From: CALSMU01 sp965230225
Lineage (GTDB): Bacteria > Bacteroidota > Bacteroidia > Flavobacteriales_D > Parvicellaceae
Assembly: GCA_965230225.1 (NCBI GenBank)
Contig: CBDDKM010000006.1
Location: 496,001-560,000 of the forward strand
Reading direction: 5' to 3'
Length of the DNA stretch: 64,000 bases
Notes under the pieces: generated by a model
The model's database searches: none
Told to the model about the DNA's origin: nothing
The model's input: only the letters and a program-made list of their open reading frames with translations
In this document: positions 35,007-44,953 of the stretch, in pieces
Numbering within the stretch: position 1 is the stretch's first letter
How the letters are laid out: each line of letters opens with the position of its first letter
Translations under genes and position numbers: made by a program

Positions 35007-36338
35007 ATGGACCTATCTATATCCTATAAAAACATATGGAAAGTAGCCTTCCCCATCATCATTAGTGGTGTAGCTCAAAATGTGGTAAACGTCACCGACA
35101 CTGCATTTTTAGGACACATAGGCGAGGTAGAACTTGGAGCAGCAGGTAATGCCGGGATCTTATATTTTGTTTTGATCATTTGTGGAATGGGATTTACCAC
35201 AGGGGCACAAATTATTATTGGACGAAGAAATGGTGAAGGGAATTACTCTTCTATTGGTAAAGTAGTAGACCACTCTTTGTACTTCATGATACCACTGGCA
35301 ATAGCGATTTTCTTATTTTTCCAACTCTTATCTCCTTCATTGCTCAAGGGAATTACAGAGTCAGAAAGCATTCGATCGGAAGCCACCAAGTTTTTGAACA
35401 TTCGATCTTACGGAATCTTCTTTGCGTACATTGCTTTTGTTTTTAATGCCTTCTTTGTGGGGACTACCAAAACAAGGGTACTCACCTATTCTACTATTGT
35501 AATGTCTACCATTAACATTGGATTGGACTATGCATTAATATTTGGAAAATTTGGATTGCCACAAATGGGGATTGAAGGTGCTGCAATGGCATCGGTAATT
35601 GCTGAAGCATGTGCTTTTACTTTCTTGGTGGTGTATTCTTTTACCATGGTCGATCGCGAAAAGTATCAGCTGTTTCGATTCTCTTCTTACCAGAAAGACC
35701 TAATGAAAAGAATCATTAAAATTGCTACGCCCATTATGCTACAAGGTTTTTTAGCTCTTGGATCGTGGCTAGCTTTCTTTACCATCATTGAGCACATTGG
35801 AGAAAGAGAATTAGCGATTTCTCACATTGTAAGAAGCATTTATATGGTGTTAATTATTCCTCTTATGGGATTCAGTTCTGCCACTAACACACTAGTAAGT
35901 AATCTAATTGGCGCCGGAAGAACCGAAGAGGTGTTTACATTGGTAAAGAAAATCCTAATGATGGCCATTGGGTGTACCCTGGTATTGGTAGTATTTAACC
36001 TTATCATCCCAGAAATAATTCTAAGTACTTACACAAAGGATCAAGCACTCATTGAAGCCTCCAAAGGAACACTATTAGTGGTAAGTGGGTCCGTTTTCTT
36101 TTTCTGTATTGCCAACATATACTTTAATGCGGTTACCGGAACTGGAAAAACCCTTACTTCAATGACTATAGAGGCTATTAATATAGCCGTCTATCTTTCC
36201 AGTACCTACTTCATAGCCATCCACCTGGGAGCATCATTAGAAGTAGTTTGGTGCTCAGAGTTCATCTATTTTAGCGTTCTGGCCGGAATGTCTATTTGGT
36301 ACTTATACAGTCGAAGATGGGTTGGAGCTAATGTCTGA
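35007..36338 (+). CDS. MATE family efflux transporter
   Basis: 443 residues with about twelve membrane helices in two similar halves. Family features are 'KVAFPIIISGVAQNVVNVTDTAFLGHIG' split over helix 1 (a MATE opening with the 'D-T-A-F-L-G' motif), 'GFTTGAQIIIGRRNGEG', 'PQMGIEGAAMASVIAE' and, in the second half, 'GFSSATNTLVSNLIGAGR'. MATE proteins export cationic drugs or metabolites using Na+ or H+. The substrate is not readable. It is closer in look to the DinF/NorM-type group of Bacteroidota. The last 36 bp overlap the convergent glycosyltransferase gene. Confidence 0.93.
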   Translation: MDLSISYKNIWKVAFPIIISGVAQNVVNVTDTAFLGHIGEVELGAAGNAGILYFVLIICGMGFTTGAQIIIGRRNGEGNYSSIGKVVDHSLYFMIPLAIAIFLFFQLLSPSLLKGITESESIRSEATKFLNIRSYGIFFAYIAFVFNAFFVGTTKTRVLTYSTIVMSTINIGLDYALIFGKFGLPQMGIEGAAMASVIAEACAFTFLVVYSFTMVDREKYQLFRFSSYQKDLMKRIIKIATPIMLQGFLALGSWLAFFTIIEHIGERELAISHIVRSIYMVLIIPLMGFSSATNTLVSNLIGAGRTEEVFTLVKKILMMAIGCTLVLVVFNLIIPEIILSTYTKDQALIEASKGTLLVVSGSVFFFCIANIYFNAVTGTGKTLTSMTIEAINIAVYLSSTYFIAIHLGASLEVVWCSEFIYFSVLAGMSIWYLYSRRWVGANV

Positions 36339-37580
36339 TTTGAATTGCCTGTACACAGCATAACTCAAGAACCCTAACAATACAACGTGAATTAAAGCTA
36401 CCGGTTTTGGATGGTAGGGCATGTTTTTATTTAAGATTTGCCACACAAAATGACCGTAGATTAAACTACCTACAATAATAGCACCCCAACCTACCAGGGT
36501 TTTTATGCTAAAAGTAGGATTCCATATATACCATGCCATTATAATGAATGGGTAAAAATGAAACAGGTATCGCTCGTGTGTACCGGTAAAAAACACATTA
36601 AACCCCAGGTTCCCCATTGCTAAAAACAAAATATACCAGGAAGTTCTTTTCTCATGGTTTCTTAGTCTAAACATTAAAACCAAAAGAACTAACATCCCCA
36701 TTAAGTATATAATGGTTCCGGTATTTTTTGGAGTTAACCCCATAAAGTAAGGTATTGTAGAAGGTTGTAGTTGATCACCTCCTTTAAAGATCCAAAGGTT
36801 AAATCCATTTTCGGCGATAACATCCATGTGATCACTTCCTGTATCAAAAATGTGTTGAATGTGCGACATGTACCCATCATTTAAATTGAGCCAATTATCG
36901 ATTAGAAAAACAGGTGCCACAGTTGCCAAAATGGTTGATAGTCCTGCTGGAAATAACAAGTACCACTGCCCTTTTTCGTATCGTTTAATGGCCTCAAGAA
37001 GTAGTATAAAATAGAACATCACCACACTAAAGATGGTTAACTGCTTGGTTAAAAACACTCCAGATATCAAAAGCCCTGAAAGGGTACAGAATAAGATAAA
37101 ACGCTCTTGATATAGTTTAGTTTTAAGTATGATGTGATGCAACAAGAAATACAATGTTAGCAGAATGAATAACTGTCCCACTCCGTCTATTTGCCCCCAA
37201 ATGGCTGCTCCTGCCCAGGACGAAGGCAATAATCCAATTACACCACTCCAAAGCAAGGCGTAAGGCATTTTAAACAATCTTAAAATCAAAAAACACAGAA
37301 GAACATTCAATCCATCGATAAGGGCGAGAAATACTTGATAAGCTTCAATGTTCCCATCAAAGAAATCAAGAACACCAGTAGATGCCATCATCCCCAGGAA
37401 TGGATAGTTGGAACATTTATCCGTTAAGTATACATCCTGGTATCCATCCTTTACGTATTCCAGACCTCCTACAAACACACCAGTATCAAAAGGATGATGT
37501 AATTCGGGCATCAAGAGCACGAGCAGCAAACTAATGCTGGTACCTAAAACAAAAACACCATAATTCCCTATCGATTTCAT
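36303..37580 (-). CDS. Multi-pass GT-C-type glycosyltransferase (mannosyltransferase-like)
   Basis: 425 residues with about ten to twelve membrane helices. An acidic loop after the first helix (HHPFDTGVFVGGLEYVKDGY) and the 'AAIWGQIDGVGQLFILLTLY' motif are typical of membrane GT-C enzymes that use polyprenyl-phosphate sugars. 'GTHERYLFHFYPFI' near the C-terminus is the conserved H-E-R-Y motif seen in the PIG-M/Alg-like and GT87/GT39 groups. It probably adds a sugar to an envelope glycan at the periplasmic face. Its ATG overlaps the stop of the GT4 gene (ATGA), giving a glycosyltransferase pair. Confidence 0.82.
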   Translation of the reverse strand: MKSIGNYGVFVLGTSISLLLVLLMPELHHPFDTGVFVGGLEYVKDGYQDVYLTDKCSNYPFLGMMASTGVLDFFDGNIEAYQVFLALIDGLNVLLCFLILRLFKMPYALLWSGVIGLLPSSWAGAAIWGQIDGVGQLFILLTLYFLLHHIILKTKLYQERFILFCTLSGLLISGVFLTKQLTIFSVVMFYFILLLEAIKRYEKGQWYLLFPAGLSTILATVAPVFLIDNWLNLNDGYMSHIQHIFDTGSDHMDVIAENGFNLWIFKGGDQLQPSTIPYFMGLTPKNTGTIIYLMGMLVLLVLMFRLRNHEKRTSWYILFLAMGNLGFNVFFTGTHERYLFHFYPFIIMAWYIWNPTFSIKTLVGWGAIIVGSLIYGHFVWQILNKNMPYHPKPVALIHVVLLGFLSYAVYRQFKSDISSNPSSTV

Positions 37581-38722
37581 GCTTTCATTTTTTGGTATAG
37601 TTCATCAAACTGTCCAGCAATACTTAATCTACTAAAGTGATTTTCGGAATATTCACGTATAGATTTTGGATCGAAGTCTACCTGATTACTTTCTACTTCT
37701 AACAATGCCTCCAATAACCCCTCTTCATCTTTTGCCTGCACCAGGCGGCCATTGTTTTTATTGATGTGCTCACGAATTCCTCCAACATCCGAAGATATTA
37801 CAGGCATTCCACATGCCATTGCCTCCGGAATCACGCAGGGAAAATTCTCGTAATTACTAAATAGTATCAGTGCATTGCTCTTTTCCATTAAACCTGCAAT
37901 CTCTGATAAAGGCTGCTCTCCCAGTATAGAAAGATTACTCTCCGGAATTCCCAATTCCTTTGCATAAGCAATGTGCGGAGCAGTATCTCCATCTCCAACA
38001 ATGGTAAAATGTAAATCAGGTGTTTGATCCAAAGCCTTTTTAGCAGCCCTTAAGATACCTGATACATTTTTATGATCATCAACCAGGGTGGAAACGTGCA
38101 AGAACTTAAACGGAGCTCTTTTGATTTCTTTTAGCTGAAATAACTCAGTATCCACCACGTTGCTTACTATTTCATAATTTCCCACCAGACCTCTATCGCG
38201 CATGGATTTACCCAAATGATCCGTAACAGGACATACAAACGAAGATTTAGCAATAGTTCTTTGTGCCAGTCTTTGTTGAAAGAAGTTTAACTTAATGTTC
38301 CTTTCATCATGAAAACCGTTCCAATGTTCAGACACCAAATAAGGCAAGTTATATTTCCTTTTTAACCACAATGCTTGCCACCCGGCAGGCAGTGTTACGT
38401 TGTGGTGAACCAGGTCAATTTTCACTCCTTTTTCTCGAAATAAAAAATCAACCCCCTTCTTAAAAGCTTTTAAATAAGATAGGTGTTTTAAAGCTTTTCT
38501 CTTGAAATAAACAACTATAGTATCTATTTGATTTATTGACTGATAACTAACCTCAATTGAATTCTTAATTGAATCATCAGGCATAACATGTAAAACATAA
38601 ACATTATGCAAAATGGACACCGCTTCGGCATGTCTTTGAACAAAATTACCCAATGTTGCATGTACCCTTGTGGGGTACCAACTAGAGGTAAACAGGACAT
38701 TATATTTATTAGAATCCTTCAA
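37577..38722 (-). CDS. Group 1 (GT4) glycosyltransferase
   Basis: 381 residues if started at TTG 38722. GT-B fold features: an N-terminal 'YNVLFTSSWYPTRVHATLGN' (acceptor domain), 'LVSEHWNGFHDER', and the donor-domain E-x7-E motif 'ENFPCVIPEAMACGMPVISS' followed by 'DVGGIREHI'. It transfers a nucleotide-sugar to an envelope or capsule glycan. The longest frame begins at ATG 38767, but that ATG is in the loop of the valS terminator hairpin and would add a 15-residue tail before the family N-terminus. TTG 38722 gives MKDSNKYNVLF, so I prefer it. Coupled to the GT-C gene. Confidence 0.87.
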   Translation of the reverse strand: MKDSNKYNVLFTSSWYPTRVHATLGNFVQRHAEAVSILHNVYVLHVMPDDSIKNSIEVSYQSINQIDTIVVYFKRKALKHLSYLKAFKKGVDFLFREKGVKIDLVHHNVTLPAGWQALWLKRKYNLPYLVSEHWNGFHDERNIKLNFFQQRLAQRTIAKSSFVCPVTDHLGKSMRDRGLVGNYEIVSNVVDTELFQLKEIKRAPFKFLHVSTLVDDHKNVSGILRAAKKALDQTPDLHFTIVGDGDTAPHIAYAKELGIPESNLSILGEQPLSEIAGLMEKSNALILFSNYENFPCVIPEAMACGMPVISSDVGGIREHINKNNGRLVQAKDEEGLLEALLEVESNQVDFDPKSIREYSENHFSRLSIAGQFDELYQKMKA

Positions 38723-38748
38723 GTTGGTGAAGATAATAAACCATAAAC

Positions 38749-38783
38749 AAAAAAACCTTCTCAGCATTAACTAAGAAGGTTTT
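38749..38783 (-). terminator. valS terminator
   Basis: A perfect 10-bp inverted repeat (AAAACCTTCT / AGAAGGTTTT) with a 12-nt loop, with a T-run after it on the minus strand. It lies 26 nt past the valS stop and carries in its loop an ATG that is in frame with the GT4 gene. Confidence 0.85.
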
Positions 38784-38808
38784 CATTTATTATCTAATTA
38801 AGGTTCGA

Positions 38809-41442
38809 CTAGGCAAAAGCATTTAGTTTTTCTTCTAATACTTTAATCTTTGCCTCGGCATCAGCTTTCTTTTTCTTCTCCATCTCCACTACCTTTTCCG
38901 GTGCATTTTGAACAAATCGCTCATTACCTAGCTTTTTCATCACAATGTTTAACGACCCTTTAGCATATTCAATTTCGTCTTGAATCTTCTTGATTTCAGC
39001 TTCAACATCAATGTCATCACTAAATGGAATAAAGTACTCATTAGACTTAACAACGAAAGAGTATGCATTGTCTACTTTTTCTGTTACATATTCCAATGAA
39101 GATAAGTTAGAAATCTTGGTAATCACAGAATCAAACTCTCTATCGAAACCTTCATTATCTCTAACTTTCAACTCAATCGCTACCTTATTCGCAATGTTCT
39201 TTTCTTTTCTTAGGTTACGAACATTAGTAATAATATCATAAGCTATATCGAATCGAGTCAATATCTCTTCGTTTGCTTCTCCAGCCTCAGGCCATGGTTG
39301 AGTCATGATACAATCACTCTCTTCTCTTCCACTCAATAGGTGCCAAACTTCTTCGGCAATAAAAGGAGTAAATGGATGAGTTATTTTAAGTACTGTTTCG
39401 AAGAACTCTACCGTTTGTTGGTAGGTTTTAGCGTCAATTGGTTGCTGATAAGAAGGTTTAATAATCTCCAAATAAGTATTACAAAACTCATCCCAAACCA
39501 ATTTGTACGTGGTCATTAAAGCTTCAGAAATCCTAAACTTATCGTAAGACTCGTTAAGTTCAGTAATTGCTTTATTCAATTTATTATTGAACCACTCCAC
39601 ACCTTTTGCTGCATATTCTGGTTGCTCAAATTCTTTAACCTCCCACATTTTAACCAGCTTCATGGCATTCCAGATCTTGTTCCAGTAGTTTCTACCTTGC
39701 TCGCACTGTGAGCTATCAAATGGTAAATCGTTTCCTGCCGGAGAACTCAACAACATCCCTACTCTTACACCGTCTGCACCGTATTTAGCGATAAGATCTA
39801 AAGGATCAGGACTATTCCCTAGAGATTTAGACATTTTACGTCCAAGCTTATCTCTTACAATTCCTGTATAGTAAACATTTTTAAATGGAAGCTCTTGTTT
39901 GTATTCATAACCGGAAATGATCATTCTAGCTACCCAGAAGAACATAATTTCCGGTGCAGTAACCAAATCGTTGGTTGGGTAATAATAGTTTAGATCAGTA
40001 AGGTCTGCTCCTTCTTTAAACCCGTCGAATACAGAAATCGGCCATAACCAGGAAGAGAACCAAGTATCCATTACATCTTCATCTTGTTTCAGATCATCAA
40101 GTGTAAGGTTTGCATTTCCTGTTACTTCTTTAGCCTTAACCAATGCCTCTTCGGCAGTTTTAGCAACAACGTAGTCGTCTTTTCTCTTACCGTAGTAATA
40201 CGCAGGGATTCTATGTCCCCACCAAAGTTGACGAGAAATACACCAGTCTTTGATGTTTTCCATCCAGTGACGGTAAGAATTCTTGAATTTCTCAGGGTGA
40301 AACTTAATGTTATCGTTCATTACGTTATCCAAAGCAGGTTTAGATAACTCCTCCATTGCACAGAACCACTGCATAGAAAGCTTAGGCTCAATAATAGCAT
40401 CAGTTCTTTCGGAGAACCCAATCTTATTGATGTGGTCCTCTGTTTTTACCAAATAACCTTTTTCTTCCAGGTCAATAGCAATTTGTTTTCTTACTTCAAA
40501 TCGATCCTGACCAACATATAGCTGTCCTTCTTCACTAATGGTTCCATCATCGTTTAATACATCTATGGTTTCCAATCCGTGCTTACTTCCCAATTCATAA
40601 TCGTTTGGATCGTGTGCAGGAGTAATTTTCAAACACCCGGTACCAAATTCCATATCAACATACTCGTCAAAAATGATCGGAATAGGTCGATCTACCATCG
40701 GTACAATTGCCTTTTTCCCTTTTAAGTGAGTATATCTTTCGTCGTTAGGGTTAATACAAATAGCAGTATCACCTAATATTGTTTCCGGTCTGGTGGTAGC
40801 AATAGTTAACCACTCGTCGTCCGTATCTTCGATCTTATACCTTACGTAGTAAAGCTTTGAGTTAACTTCTTTGTGATTAACCTCTTCGTCGCTCAATGCA
40901 GTTTTTGCAGAAGGGTCCCAGTTAACCATTCGAACTCCACGATAAATCTTACCTTTTTCATATAAATCACAAAAAACATGGATTACACTCTTGTAATATT
41001 CATCATCCATGGTGAATCTGGTTCTATCCCAATCGCAAGAAGCTCCGAGCTTTTTTAATTGCTCCAGAATGATTCCTCCGTGCTTTTCGGTCCATTCCCA
41101 GGCATGCCCCAGAAACTCATCTCTGGTTAAATCGGATTTCTGAATCCCCTCTCCCTTCAACTTTGCAACAACTTTTGCTTCGGTTGCAATAGAAGCATGA
41201 TCAGTTCCAGGAACCCAACAAGCATTCTTACCAAGCATTCTCGCTCTTCTGACCAATACATCCTGAATGGTGTTGTTAAGCATGTGTCCCATGTGAAGAA
41301 CACCCGTAACATTTGGTGGTGGGATCACCACGGTATATGGCTCTCTATCATCTGGTGTAGATGTGAAATAGCCATTTTCCATCCAATAGGAGTACCACTT
41401 CTCCTCTGACTTTGCTGGTTCGTATTTTGCTGGAATTTCCAT
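38809..41442 (-). CDS. valS: Valine--tRNA ligase
   Basis: 877 residues, a class I aminoacyl-tRNA synthetase that charges tRNA-Val. The HIGH-type motif is in 'PPPNVTGVLHMGHMLNNT' and the KMSKS motif in 'GRKMSKSLGNSPDPLD'. The editing domain region 'TIATTRPETILGDTAI' and the C-terminal coiled-coil arm (about 805-877) are present. It has the ValS N-terminus 'KYEPAKSEEKWYSYW'. It has its own promoter box at 41475-41482 and a terminator. Confidence 0.97.
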   Translation of the reverse strand: MEIPAKYEPAKSEEKWYSYWMENGYFTSTPDDREPYTVVIPPPNVTGVLHMGHMLNNTIQDVLVRRARMLGKNACWVPGTDHASIATEAKVVAKLKGEGIQKSDLTRDEFLGHAWEWTEKHGGIILEQLKKLGASCDWDRTRFTMDDEYYKSVIHVFCDLYEKGKIYRGVRMVNWDPSAKTALSDEEVNHKEVNSKLYYVRYKIEDTDDEWLTIATTRPETILGDTAICINPNDERYTHLKGKKAIVPMVDRPIPIIFDEYVDMEFGTGCLKITPAHDPNDYELGSKHGLETIDVLNDDGTISEEGQLYVGQDRFEVRKQIAIDLEEKGYLVKTEDHINKIGFSERTDAIIEPKLSMQWFCAMEELSKPALDNVMNDNIKFHPEKFKNSYRHWMENIKDWCISRQLWWGHRIPAYYYGKRKDDYVVAKTAEEALVKAKEVTGNANLTLDDLKQDEDVMDTWFSSWLWPISVFDGFKEGADLTDLNYYYPTNDLVTAPEIMFFWVARMIISGYEYKQELPFKNVYYTGIVRDKLGRKMSKSLGNSPDPLDLIAKYGADGVRVGMLLSSPAGNDLPFDSSQCEQGRNYWNKIWNAMKLVKMWEVKEFEQPEYAAKGVEWFNNKLNKAITELNESYDKFRISEALMTTYKLVWDEFCNTYLEIIKPSYQQPIDAKTYQQTVEFFETVLKITHPFTPFIAEEVWHLLSGREESDCIMTQPWPEAGEANEEILTRFDIAYDIITNVRNLRKEKNIANKVAIELKVRDNEGFDREFDSVITKISNLSSLEYVTEKVDNAYSFVVKSNEYFIPFSDDIDVEAEIKKIQDEIEYAKGSLNIVMKKLGNERFVQNAPEKVVEMEKKKKADAEAKIKVLEEKLNAFA

Positions 41443-41474
41443 TTTTATTTTGTAATTCAGTTTTTAAGAAAGTG

Positions 41475-41482
41475 CAAAAGTA
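41475..41482 (-). promoter_or_regulatory. Candidate -7 promoter box for valS
   Basis: TACTTTTG (TAnnTTTG) on the minus strand, ending 32 nt before the valS ATG. Confidence 0.45.
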
Positions 41483-41557
41483 ATGGATTGACTGCGAATC
41501 TTTAACCAATTATCTGATTTTGTTCACCAAGGAAAGTTAAATAAAATACAATATTCC

Positions 41558-41565
41558 TATTTTTG
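41558..41565 (+). promoter_or_regulatory. Candidate -7 promoter box for the GAF histidine kinase
   Basis: TATTTTTG (TAnnTTTG), ending 45 nt before the TTG start at 41611. Confidence 0.4.
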
Positions 41566-41610
41566 TGATCCAAATTAACTCATTAACAGGCAATAAAGTC
41601 ACTATACCCT

Positions 41611-42876
41611 TTGGAAAAAGACAATAAATACAAGGAATTAGAACACCAGATTGAGGTACTAACCAACCGAGAGCATAATCTTGGAATAGTAAACTCATTT
41701 GCTTTGATGTTGATCGACATTAAAACGGTGGATGAAATTGTGTGGTCCGTTGCCAAAGAAGCAGTGGGTAAACTTGGGTTTGAAGATTGTATAGTCTATT
41801 TGTTTGACGACAACAAAGAAAAACTTATTCAACGTGCAGCTCATGGGCCTAAAAACCCTGAACGGCATGATATTATTGACCCGTTGAACATTACATTGGG
41901 CAAAGGAATTGTTGGAACGGTGGCCCAAACTGGTATTGGAGAAATTATTCCAGACACCAGAAAGGACAAGCGTTATATCATGGATAAGGATTTCAACCTT
42001 TCTGAAATTACTGTCCCTCTTATTTTTGATGATGAGATTATTGGTGTAATTGATTGTGAAGCAAAGGAAGCCAACTTTTTTAATGAAGAAGATTTTGATT
42101 TACTATCCACCATTTCCATTTTAACAGCACACAAGCTTCATTATGCCATGGAGCAGGAAAAGTCTCAGAAAAAACAAGAGGCACTTCAAAAAGAGCTAGA
42201 CAAAAAGAATAAACACCTGGAGAGAACGATTAAAAAACTAAAGCGTTCTTATGATGATATTTTCAGGCAGGACTCAGAAAAGGAAATACTGCTAAAAGAG
42301 ATTCACCACCGGGTAAAAAATAACATGCAGATCATTAGTAGTCTGCTAAACATCCATATTAACACCACCGAAAACAAAAACGAGATTAAAGTTTTTCGTG
42401 AGAGCCAATCAAGGATTCGTTCTATGGCACTGGTTCACGAAAGGCTGTATGCAGAGGGAGACTTGGCTAAGATTAGTGTTTTTGGATACATTAAGGAGCT
42501 TTTTAACGAACTTCTCTATTCCTATGATGCTACGCACCATATAAACATAGAATTGGACGTAGAAGACACCAAACTGGACATCGATACTTTTATTCCACTT
42601 GGATTAATCTTAAACGAACTTACGGTTAATGCATTGAAACACGCGTTTCCAGATAAACAAAAAGGAATTATCTCCATCGGATTTAAGAAAAATTTCAATC
42701 AAGTTACTCTTGATTACGCCGACAACGGGATAGGACTTCCTGAAAACCTCGATTTTACCAACAATGAATCACTAGGACTGGAACTGATTGAAACCCTGGT
42801 ATTTCAATTGGATGGAGCGGTAAAAATCATTCCTACAGACAGAGGAGCTCATTTTAGAGTGACCTTTAACACATAG
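41611..42876 (+). CDS. Cytosolic GAF sensor histidine kinase (HisKA_2 type)
   Basis: 421 residues, with no signal peptide or membrane helix. A GAF domain (about 25-185, 'ALMLIDIKTVDEIVWSVAKE' to 'LLSTISILTAHKLHYAME') is followed by a coiled coil (about 185-222), a HisKA_2 dimerisation domain with phospho-acceptor His232 in 'KEIHHRVKNNMQIISSLLN', and an HATPase_c domain ('PLGLILNELTVNALKHAF', 'DNGIGLPENLDF', 'LGLELIETLV'). No response regulator is adjacent, so it is an orphan. The start is TTG; the first in-frame ATG would delete part of the GAF domain. Confidence 0.9.
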   Translation: MEKDNKYKELEHQIEVLTNREHNLGIVNSFALMLIDIKTVDEIVWSVAKEAVGKLGFEDCIVYLFDDNKEKLIQRAAHGPKNPERHDIIDPLNITLGKGIVGTVAQTGIGEIIPDTRKDKRYIMDKDFNLSEITVPLIFDDEIIGVIDCEAKEANFFNEEDFDLLSTISILTAHKLHYAMEQEKSQKKQEALQKELDKKNKHLERTIKKLKRSYDDIFRQDSEKEILLKEIHHRVKNNMQIISSLLNIHINTTENKNEIKVFRESQSRIRSMALVHERLYAEGDLAKISVFGYIKELFNELLYSYDATHHINIELDVEDTKLDIDTFIPLGLILNELTVNALKHAFPDKQKGIISIGFKKNFNQVTLDYADNGIGLPENLDFTNNESLGLELIETLVFQLDGAVKIIPTDRGAHFRVTFNT

Positions 42877-42999
42877 GCAATTACCTCTAATTCTAGCTAA
42901 TTTTACAATTAACTGGTAATATTGTATTACTCATTCGTAATTTACTACTAAACAGAAAAGCCCCTGTCTAGTACTTTTATCCTATCCAATGAGACCTGA

Positions 43000-44949
43000 A
43001 TGCGTGTAAGTACCAGATATATCCTAATTAGCTTTTTATCATTAACTATTCTTTTGTCTTGTTCCGAAGAACAAAACAAAACTATCACAGAGCAAGAAAA
43101 GAACACAGAACAACAGTTCCGGGATGTATTAAACCTCAATTACGACAGCACTCTTGACATCCCTAACCTGTTTTTTGACGAAGGTTCCTGGCATGGGTAC
43201 GGACTTAACACCAACAAAGATTTAATGGGCTTTTATGGCCCTTATAGTTTAACCGATAAGAATGGTTTTGAAGTTTCGGACGTTCTTTCCCAATTTGGAA
43301 TTAAGGAGCTTTCCTCTCCTATTCGATCAGAACAGTACTCTTACCCAGGAAGATTAACGGCCAAATACGAATTTGAGCAGTTAACCATTGACTTAACGCT
43401 TGTTTTTATCTCGAATCGAAGCTCAATGATTGAAGCAACAATTACTAACACCGGCTCTGAACAGGTTGATGTTTCTCCATTTTGGAAAGGAAATATAAAT
43501 GACCCCTATGAATATTTACAAGATGGTCTTTTTCGAACAAACAACACTTACACAGCCATTACCAGCACTCCTGCTTCTATTGAAAGTAGCGAAGGCTATT
43601 TAATATCTTATACCCCCAATCAGCTTTCCCCTTCAGAAAGCAGGAGCTATAGAATATGCCACTCTATTTGTTTCAACCCCACTGAAATTGAACACGAACT
43701 AGAAATAGTAGATAACGCATTAAACAACAAGGATTTAATAGTTGATCATATCCTAAACTGGAAAAGCAAAACCGACCAGCTAACCAATGGGCTATCTGAA
43801 CAGGATCAACATTTAATCATTAAGTGCCTTACTACCTTAAATAACAATTGGAAAAGTGCAGCTGGAGAACTTAAACACGATGGGTTGTTCCCTGCTTATT
43901 CTAACCGTTGGTTTCAAGGGTTTTGGAGCTGGGACAGTTGGAAACATGCGGTAGCCATCGCTCAATATGATACTGAATTGGCTAAAAACCAAATCAGAAC
44001 CATGTACGATTACCAGAATAATCAGGGCATGATCGTGGATTGCATTTTTAGAGACACCATTATAGAAAAACACAATTGGAGAGACACCAAGCCTCCTCTA
44101 AGTGGTTGGGCCATTTGGGAAGTATACCAACAGGACCATGATCTTGATTTCCTGAAAGAAATGTACCCGAAACTGGAAAAGTATCATCAGTTCTGGTACC
44201 TATACAGAGATGTAGATAAGAATGGATTATGTGAATACGGGTCGACAGATGGAACCCTTATAGCTGCAAAATGGGAAAGTGGAATGGACAATGCCGTTCG
44301 GTTTGACTCTTCCCAGCTATTACAAAGTTCTGCTGGTGCATGGTCAATCGATCAGGAATCGGTAGATCTCAATTCTTACTTGTACCTGGAAAAAATAATC
44401 TTGTATCAAATAGCAACTGAAATGGCATTGGAGAATGCAGAGCAATGGAAACAGGAAGCAGAAGAGTTAAAGCTTACCATTCAGAACAAAATGTACGATT
44501 CTGTTTCGGGGTGGTATTACGACATTAAACTAAACTCAGGAGAGTTCATCAAAACCAAAGGGCCTGAAGGGTGGACACCACTTTGGACCGGTTTAGCCAC
44601 TCAGGAACAAGCTGAATCCATCAAAAACACCATAATATTGGAGGAGAATTTTAACACTTGGGTTCCTTTTCCTACCATTGAAGCCAATCACCCTCAATTG
44701 GACCCATTTAACGGATATTGGAGAGGTCCTGTATGGATTGACCAGGCTTTCTTTGCAATTGAAGGATTAAAGCGATATGGATTCGATTCTGAGGCTATTG
44801 AACTACAAAACAAGCTATTGAAAAACTGCGAAGGGCTTTATGATCAATCGCCAATTAGAGAAAACTACCACCCTATTACAGGGGAAGGGTTAAACGCCAC
44901 TCACTTTAGCTGGTCTGCAGCTCATATTTTACTGTTACTTAAGCCATAA
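43000..44949 (+). CDS. GH63-like (MGH1-type) glycoside hydrolase lipoprotein
   Basis: 649 residues. The N-terminus ends in a lipobox (LTILLSC, Cys21), so it is a lipoprotein. After a beta-sandwich N-terminal domain (about 35-250) comes an alpha/alpha-barrel with 'WFQGFWSWDSWKHAVAIAQY' (putative catalytic Asp), 'KPPLSGWAIWEVYQQ', 'AKWESGMDNAVRF' and 'FNGYWRGPVWIDQAFFAIEG'. This is the layout of GH63 alpha-glucosidase/mannosylglycerate hydrolase-like enzymes, which cleave alpha-linked glucosides. Its substrate cannot be read. It ends 4 nt before the peptidase-fusion gene, so the two are likely co-transcribed. Confidence 0.87.
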   Translation: MRVSTRYILISFLSLTILLSCSEEQNKTITEQEKNTEQQFRDVLNLNYDSTLDIPNLFFDEGSWHGYGLNTNKDLMGFYGPYSLTDKNGFEVSDVLSQFGIKELSSPIRSEQYSYPGRLTAKYEFEQLTIDLTLVFISNRSSMIEATITNTGSEQVDVSPFWKGNINDPYEYLQDGLFRTNNTYTAITSTPASIESSEGYLISYTPNQLSPSESRSYRICHSICFNPTEIEHELEIVDNALNNKDLIVDHILNWKSKTDQLTNGLSEQDQHLIIKCLTTLNNNWKSAAGELKHDGLFPAYSNRWFQGFWSWDSWKHAVAIAQYDTELAKNQIRTMYDYQNNQGMIVDCIFRDTIIEKHNWRDTKPPLSGWAIWEVYQQDHDLDFLKEMYPKLEKYHQFWYLYRDVDKNGLCEYGSTDGTLIAAKWESGMDNAVRFDSSQLLQSSAGAWSIDQESVDLNSYLYLEKIILYQIATEMALENAEQWKQEAEELKLTIQNKMYDSVSGWYYDIKLNSGEFIKTKGPEGWTPLWTGLATQEQAESIKNTIILEENFNTWVPFPTIEANHPQLDPFNGYWRGPVWIDQAFFAIEGLKRYGFDSEAIELQNKLLKNCEGLYDQSPIRENYHPITGEGLNATHFSWSAAHILLLLKP

Positions 44950-44953
44950 TTAT

